This document shows positions 6,871-10,103 of a stretch of 10,103 nt of DNA, in pieces. Below the pieces are notes generated by a model. That model saw nothing but the letters and a program-made list of their open reading frames with translations. It did no database searches and was not told the DNA's origin. Source of the stretch: UBA1672 sp964352375 (lineage in GTDB: Bacteria; Pseudomonadota; Alphaproteobacteria; Micavibrionales; Micavibrionaceae). Both the position numbers and the translations under genes were made by a program. Where the stretch lies: positions 1-10,103 of the forward strand of contig CAYGSA010000066.1 of assembly GCA_964352375.1 (NCBI GenBank), given 5' to 3'. Each line of letters begins with the position of its first letter. The first letter of the stretch is position 1.

Positions 6871-7202
6871 CGATTGCGTTCAGTGATTTTGAGAACGTTG
6901 ATATTCGTGTTGGAACAATTGAAGATGTACAAGATTTTCCCGAAGCGCGAAAGCCAGCTTATAAATTGTTATTAGATTTTGGTGAAGAGATTGGTCATAG
7001 GAAAAGCTCCGCACAGATAACCGTGCATTATTCGAAAGAGGAGCTTATAGGCCGTCAGGTCATGGCGGTCATGAATTTTGAACCGCGGCAAATTGGGCCT
7101 TTTATGTCAGAGGTTTTGGTTTTGGGTGTGCCCGATGAAGATAATGAAGTGGTGCTCTTAAACCCTTCACACTGTGTGCCAAATGGCGGAAAGATGTTTT
7201 AA
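6867..7202 (+). CDS. csaA: CsaA-type tRNA-binding-domain protein
   Basis: This is a small OB-fold protein of the CsaA family, homologous to the tRNA-binding domain of Trbp111 and of the C-terminus of MetRS. CsaA from Bacillus has been reported as a chaperone linked to protein export and binds tRNA-like ligands as a dimer. The 111 residues match the family. Conserved signs are VDIRVGTI (11-18), KSSAQITVHYS (46-56), GRQVMAVMNF (62-71), PRQIGPFMSEVLVLG (73-87) and the terminal GGKMF. The ATG is in the ATGA overlap with fabB, without its own strong ribosome-binding site. Lying between fabB and fabI, it is expected to be made together with the fatty-acid enzymes. Nothing in the sequence explains why. 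Confidence 0.9.
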   Translation: MTIAFSDFENVDIRVGTIEDVQDFPEARKPAYKLLLDFGEEIGHRKSSAQITVHYSKEELIGRQVMAVMNFEPRQIGPFMSEVLVLGVPDEDNEVVLLNPSHCVPNGGKMF

Positions 7203-7212
7203 GGAAAATATT

Positions 7213-8016
7213 ATGAATGATTTGATGAAGGGTAAAAGAGGCCTTGTGATGGGAGTGGCGAATGATCACTCTATTGCGTGGGGTATGGCGAACGCGTTGC
7301 ATGCGGCGGGCGCTGAGATGGCGTTTACGTATCAAGGTGATGCGTTTGGGAAGCGCGTCAAGCCCTTGGCGGAAAGCATTGGTTCTAACATTTTGATTGA
7401 TTGTGATGTTTCTAATGAAGACGATCTTGATAATGTCTTTGAGACGTTAAAATCTGAATGGGGTTCGATTGATTTCATTATTCATGCGGTTGCATATTCG
7501 AACAAAGATGAGCTACAAGGTCGCTATGTTGATACATCGCTCGATAATTTTTTGAATACTATGCATATTTCTTGTTATTCATTTACGTCGGTTATGCGTC
7601 GTGCGAAAGATATTATGAATGAAGGTGGCAGCGCCGTTACACTTACATATTATGGCGCGCAGAAGGTTATGCCGAATTATAATGTTATGGGTGTTGCTAA
7701 GGCGGCACTTGAGGCATCTGTGCGATATTTGGCTGCTGATTTAGGGCCAGACGGCATTCGTGTGAATGCTATTTCTGCTGGGCCGATGCGTACTCTAGCG
7801 GGTGCGGTTATTGGCGGAGCCAGGAAGACGTTTAAGTATAATACGCTTACATCGCCGCTCCGTCGTTCTGTGGAGCTTGATGAGCTTGGCGGCACGGGAG
7901 TTTATTTGCTCTCTGATATGGCGGGGGCTGTGACGGGTGAAGTGCATTACGTCGATTGTGGCTTTAATGCCGTGGGTATGCCTGCGCATGAGAGTTTGGA
8001 TGCGCTTGCGGGGTAG
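7213..8016 (+). CDS. fabI: Enoyl-ACP reductase, NADH-type
   Basis: FabI carries out the last step of each fatty-acid elongation round, reducing trans-2-enoyl-ACP with NAD(P)H. The 267-residue SDR-fold protein has the nucleotide-binding GVANDHSIAWG (14-24) and the FabI-type active site Tyr146/Tyr147, Tyr156 and Lys163 in YYGAQKVMPNYNVMGVAK. It also has VNAISAGPMRTLA (184-196). The ATG at 7213 is chosen over upstream in-frame starts because AAGGA (7201-7205), overlapping the csaA stop, is seven bases before it, and because family members begin with a short run ahead of GKRGLVMGV. Position 94 is Ala where E. coli FabI has Gly93, and the residue matching Phe203 is also Ala; both positions contact triclosan in the E. 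coli enzyme. No terminator hairpin is visible after the gene. Confidence 0.96.
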   Translation: MNDLMKGKRGLVMGVANDHSIAWGMANALHAAGAEMAFTYQGDAFGKRVKPLAESIGSNILIDCDVSNEDDLDNVFETLKSEWGSIDFIIHAVAYSNKDELQGRYVDTSLDNFLNTMHISCYSFTSVMRRAKDIMNEGGSAVTLTYYGAQKVMPNYNVMGVAKAALEASVRYLAADLGPDGIRVNAISAGPMRTLAGAVIGGARKTFKYNTLTSPLRRSVELDELGGTGVYLLSDMAGAVTGEVHYVDCGFNAVGMPAHESLDALAG

Positions 8017-8022
8017 TTTTTC

Positions 8023-8052
8023 TTGACATATTTGTATTCGTGCTATTATAAA
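8023..8052 (+). promoter_or_regulatory. Strong sigma70-type promoter for the 148-aa gene
   Basis: A perfect TTGACA (8023-8028) is followed after 18 bases by TATAAA (8047-8052). An overlapping TATTAT (8044-8049) would give a 15-base spacer and fits less well. The box begins only seven bases after the fabI stop, and a start near 8060 would give a leader of about 20 bases containing the GCGGAG site (8068-8073). The next gene is therefore likely transcribed independently of the fab operon. Confidence 0.7.
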
Positions 8053-8080
8053 ACATAAAACTATAAAGCGGAGTTTGATC

Positions 8081-8527
8081 ATGAAAGATAATGTTGCACG
8101 TCTTGAAAGAGACGGCGAATCAGTCAGGCTGGATCCAGATAAATTTAATATGGTTGGGTTGCCGCGCATCTCTGATTATGAGCATATGCGCCGGGCCTTA
8201 GAGTCTGATAATCCGCACCAATATATTGCAGATCGTTCGGGTACTATGAACTTTAAAGGTGAAGATGGGACGGGTGTTTTAAATGCTATTGGTATGCATG
8301 TTGCTCTTATTGATCCAAATAGGGCGTCTTCTTACGGTTTTTCGTCTTTGATTAATTTTGATACTCCTCAAGAGGCTTTGGCGGAGGTTCAAATTAAAGA
8401 TTTGCTTTCTGAAACGTCTTTTCATGCGGCGTTGGAGCATATTGGATATAGGCATTTGCCAGAATATATCAAGGATGTTTTGGATGCGGTTCCTGACAGA
8501 AACTATGAGGACGAGTTTAGTCTTTAA
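8081..8527 (+). CDS. Uncharacterised acidic protein (148 aa)
   Basis: I do not recognise this protein. It is soluble-looking, acidic at its C-terminus (NYEDEFSL) and free of cysteine. It has no signal peptide or membrane span. The middle (about 53-90) is Gly-rich and likely beta-structured, with MNFKGEDGTGVLNAIGMHVALID. The last third (about 95-140) looks helical. I prefer ATG 8081 to the in-frame TTG six bases upstream, because GCGGAG at 8068-8073 is correctly spaced, seven bases before it. A strong promoter lies immediately upstream, so the gene is probably well expressed as a single unit. Its stop shares the TTAA at 8524-8527 with the stop of the convergent phosphodiesterase gene, and there is no room for a terminator between them. 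Confidence 0.75.
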   Translation: MKDNVARLERDGESVRLDPDKFNMVGLPRISDYEHMRRALESDNPHQYIADRSGTMNFKGEDGTGVLNAIGMHVALIDPNRASSYGFSSLINFDTPQEALAEVQIKDLLSETSFHAALEHIGYRHLPEYIKDVLDAVPDRNYEDEFSL

Positions 8528-9270
8528 TGCACACTCAGCACGCCTTCTTTAAGCACATCTGGGACATCTGAGAAGAATCCATCAACGCCCCAGCTTTGAA
8601 GGGTGCGCGCTTGGTCGGGGTCGTTGACCGTGTAAGCGAGGATTTGTTTTTCCATGTCCATGATGTCTTCAATTTGTTCACGTGAGACGTTTGACGCCTT
8701 CACATTGATTGTTGAGACGTTCAGATATTTTGCGAGGTCTTCCCAGTTTTCCGGCCATTCATCACCGATGAGGAGGCCACGGTGCCAGTCTGTGGCTATA
8801 TTGAGCGCGGTTTCCAGGGACACATGTTCGAATGATGAAATGAGCAAGCGGTCGTGATCGTCCCAAATGCTGGAGAGCAGGTCGAGGGCGACTTCGGCGG
8901 TTTCGACTTCGCGGCCGGGGCAGGGTTTGATTTCGAGGTTTAGGCCTAATCCGCGTTCGATGAGGACTTCGATTGCGTCTTCAAGGGTTGGGATTTTGGT
9001 GTCGATGAAGCTTTCGGCGTACCAACTGCCTGCGTCGGCTTCTTGTAATTCTTTCCATGTTTTATCCGCGACATTGCCGCTGAGGTTTGTTGTGCGTTCG
9101 AGCGTTTCATCGTGGAATATGATGGGGATTTGATCTTTGGTTAGTTTTACGTCAAGTTCTACCCAGTCAATACCGAGGTCGGCGGCGGTGTGGATGCTCG
9201 GCAGGGTGTTTTCGGGGGCATAGCCGCATGCGCCGCGGTGACCGATGATTTTTGGGAGTTTCAGAGGCAT
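8524..9270 (-). CDS. ugpQ: Cytoplasmic glycerophosphodiester phosphodiesterase
   Basis: This enzyme hydrolyses deacylated phospholipids (glycerophosphodiesters) to glycerol-3-phosphate and the free alcohol, recycling phosphate and headgroups. The 248 residues match UgpQ-type enzymes and there is no signal peptide, so it is probably cytoplasmic, unlike periplasmic GlpQ. The TIM-barrel active site is complete: His11-Arg12 in GHRGACGYAPENT, Glu38 and Asp40 in VELDVKLT, His53 in IFHDETLERTT, and Glu113/Lys115 in LNLEIKP. The AYTVND (212-217) and GVDGFFSD (228-235) strands finish the barrel. The start is one base after the stop of the small membrane-protein gene, so the two are coupled. The ribosome-binding site is weak. 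Specificity within the GDPD family cannot be read from the sequence. Confidence 0.93.
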   Translation of the reverse strand: MPLKLPKIIGHRGACGYAPENTLPSIHTAADLGIDWVELDVKLTKDQIPIIFHDETLERTTNLSGNVADKTWKELQEADAGSWYAESFIDTKIPTLEDAIEVLIERGLGLNLEIKPCPGREVETAEVALDLLSSIWDDHDRLLISSFEHVSLETALNIATDWHRGLLIGDEWPENWEDLAKYLNVSTINVKASNVSREQIEDIMDMEKQILAYTVNDPDQARTLQSWGVDGFFSDVPDVLKEGVLSVH

Positions 9271-9271
9271 A

Positions 9272-9637
9272 TTATCTTAAATTTTCTAATTTAGCTAAAC
9301 GATCAATAGCAGGTTGATAGCCTGTTTTTGCTTTTTTTTCAATCATTGCAATTCCTGCGTTGAGATATGTTTTTGAAAAGAAACCTTGTTCTAAAAGTTG
9401 TTCTGCTATTCTCATGTCTTCTTCATCATTGCTGAAATATGCGGTGACTTGATATTGGATGACGTCAGCCTCAAATATACGGGTTTGCATATATTCGCTC
9501 ATGTCTCTGTCTTTGTAATAGACGCGCAGGAAGATAATAAATGCCAAGAATGCTATGCTCATGCCTAAAGCCACGAGTAAGAAAGCGCGGAATAGTTTTC
9601 TGGCTGGATGCATGTCTTTGTTTATCATATTTATCAT
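9272..9637 (-). CDS. Small single-pass membrane protein, uncharacterised
   Basis: I do not recognise this protein. The basic N-terminus (HPARKLFR) is followed by one strongly hydrophobic segment, about residues 16-37. After that comes a soluble helical part of about 80 residues. The end (SKTYLNAGIAMIEKKAK followed by AIDRLAKLENL) resembles one or two degenerate TPR/Sel1-like helices, but not clearly enough to name. Topology is probably N-in with the soluble part outside the membrane. Met1 (9637), Met4 (9628) and Met9 (9613) are all possible starts and none has a good ribosome-binding site. If the candidate promoter overlapping the pnp terminator is real, Met1 would not be transcribed, and Met9 fits best. 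It is one base upstream of the phosphodiesterase gene. Confidence 0.7.
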   Translation of the reverse strand: MINMINKDMHPARKLFRAFLLVALGMSIAFLAFIIFLRVYYKDRDMSEYMQTRIFEADVIQYQVTAYFSNDEEDMRIAEQLLEQGFFSKTYLNAGIAMIEKKAKTGYQPAIDRLAKLENLR

Positions 9638-9664
9638 TTTAGCATAAAAGCCCCTTATCGTTAA
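9636..9664 (-). promoter_or_regulatory. Candidate promoter inside the pnp terminator
   Basis: On the minus strand, TTAACG (from 9664 to 9659) and TAAAAT (from 9641 to 9636) are spaced 17 bases apart. The -10 matches five of six consensus bases and the -35 four of six. The -35 lies in the loop of the pnp terminator hairpin. This would supply transcription for the membrane-protein/phosphodiesterase pair, which is otherwise cut off from pnp. It rests on motif matching only. Confidence 0.3.
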
Positions 9665-9677
9665 ATAAGAGGCTTTT
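9646..9677 (-). terminator. Hairpin terminator after pnp
   Basis: The arms AAAAGCC (9646-9652) and GGCTTTT (9671-9677) pair over seven bases. After a one-base mismatch, CTTAT (9654-9658) pairs with ATAAG (9665-9669). The loop is six bases (CGTTAA). Read on the minus strand, the hairpin lies 19 bases after the pnp stop and ends in TTTTAT, giving the U-rich tail of an intrinsic terminator. The arm is nearly symmetrical, so it could also act on the plus strand, but no plus-strand gene reads into it. Confidence 0.8.
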
Positions 9678-9696
9678 ACTATTATGTTTTAAATGA

Positions 9697-10103
9697 CTAG
9701 CCGTTCGCTTCTTGCTTTTCGGCGCCTTCTTCGATGATTTCACCAGTTTCTTGGTTTACACGTTTCAGAGAAAGCTTAACTTTGCCGCGGTCATCAATTC
9801 CAGTCAGCAGAACTTTGACTTCGTCGCCTTCGTTGATTACATCCGTTGTTTTTGCAACGCGGTGATCGGCAAGCTCAGAGATGTGAACGAGGCCGTCTTT
9901 TGCACCCATGAAGTTTACGAATGCACCGAAATCAACGCATTTCACAACTTTACCCGTGTAGACAACGCCGACTTCTGGTTCGTCTGTGATGGCCTTGATC
10001 ATTGCGATTGCTTTCTCAATGGCTTCTGCATTTGTTGCTGCGATTTTGATTGTTCCATCATCATCAATGTCGATTTTTGTTTCTGTGACTTCGATCATTT
10101 CAC
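9697..10103 (-). CDS. pnp: Polynucleotide phosphorylase, C-terminal part (KH end and S1 domain)
   Basis: PNPase degrades RNA 3' to 5' phosphorolytically and is a core part of bacterial mRNA turnover. Only the end of the gene is in the window; it continues past the right edge, where codons for Arg-Glu precede the first visible Met, as expected for the KH domain. Counting from that Met, residues 1-40 are the second half of the KH domain (IEVTETKIDIDDDGTIKIAA). Residues 44-114 are an S1 RNA-binding domain with VYTGKVVKCVDFGAFV, KDGLVHISELAD, GDEVKVLLTGID and KVKLSLKRV. A short acidic tail ends in EANG. The visible Met is not a start codon. A hairpin terminator follows the stop. An S1 domain alone would be ambiguous, but the KH remnant in front makes pnp by far the best fit. 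Confidence 0.92.
   Translation of the reverse strand, partial: EMIEVTETKIDIDDDGTIKIAATNAEAIEKAIAMIKAITDEPEVGVVYTGKVVKCVDFGAFVNFMGAKDGLVHISELADHRVAKTTDVINEGDEVKVLLTGIDDRGKVKLSLKRVNQETGEIIEEGAEKQEANG

Noticed and set aside
7174..7212. An upstream in-frame ATG for fabI inside csaA
   Set aside because: The ATG at 7213 has a well-placed AAGGA and matches the family N-terminus; the extra 13 residues are the csaA tail read in another frame.

Overview
The window looks like part of an alphaproteobacterial chromosome of moderate G+C content. The evidence is the SufT-like/SufA gene pair, a DusA-type tRNA-dihydrouridine synthase, the fabA-fabB-fabI cluster, and a polynucleotide phosphorylase tail with a single short acidic extension. 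No genus can be named from sequence alone. All clearly complete genes end in TAA, TAG or TGA in the standard way. There is no tRNA, rRNA, CRISPR array, insertion sequence or integrase.

Layout, left to right. (1) Positions 1-422 are the end of a SUF iron-sulfur assembly operon: the last codons of a SufT-like gene, then an A-type carrier (SufA/IscA). (2) Positions 430-2522 are a tight three-gene cluster: two tandem paralogues of a family I do not recognise, then an APH(6)/hydroxyurea-type small-molecule kinase split by one in-frame TAA. (3) dusA lies on the minus strand, tail to tail with the kinase. A secreted SH3-like protein diverges from it. (4) A 325-residue unknown gene precedes fabA-fabB-csaA-fabI. 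This cluster makes unsaturated fatty acids by the anaerobic route and has a small tRNA-binding-fold protein (CsaA) inserted in it. (5) An unknown 148-residue gene has its own strong-looking sigma70-type promoter. (6) On the minus strand, reading leftward, are the 3' end of pnp, its hairpin terminator, a small one-pass membrane protein, and a cytoplasmic glycerophosphodiester phosphodiesterase.

How the genes relate. The window is mostly housekeeping: Fe-S delivery, tRNA modification, fatty-acid synthesis, phospholipid-headgroup recycling and RNA decay. The unexplained parts are the paralogue pair with its broken kinase, the gene before fabA, the 148-residue gene, and the membrane protein coupled to the phosphodiesterase. 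The best candidate for an undescribed unit is the paralogue/kinase cluster at 468-2522, though nothing in the sequence gives it a function. Codons in plus-strand genes favour T/G at wobble positions, while minus-strand genes favour A/C. This suggests the plus strand is the leading replication strand.
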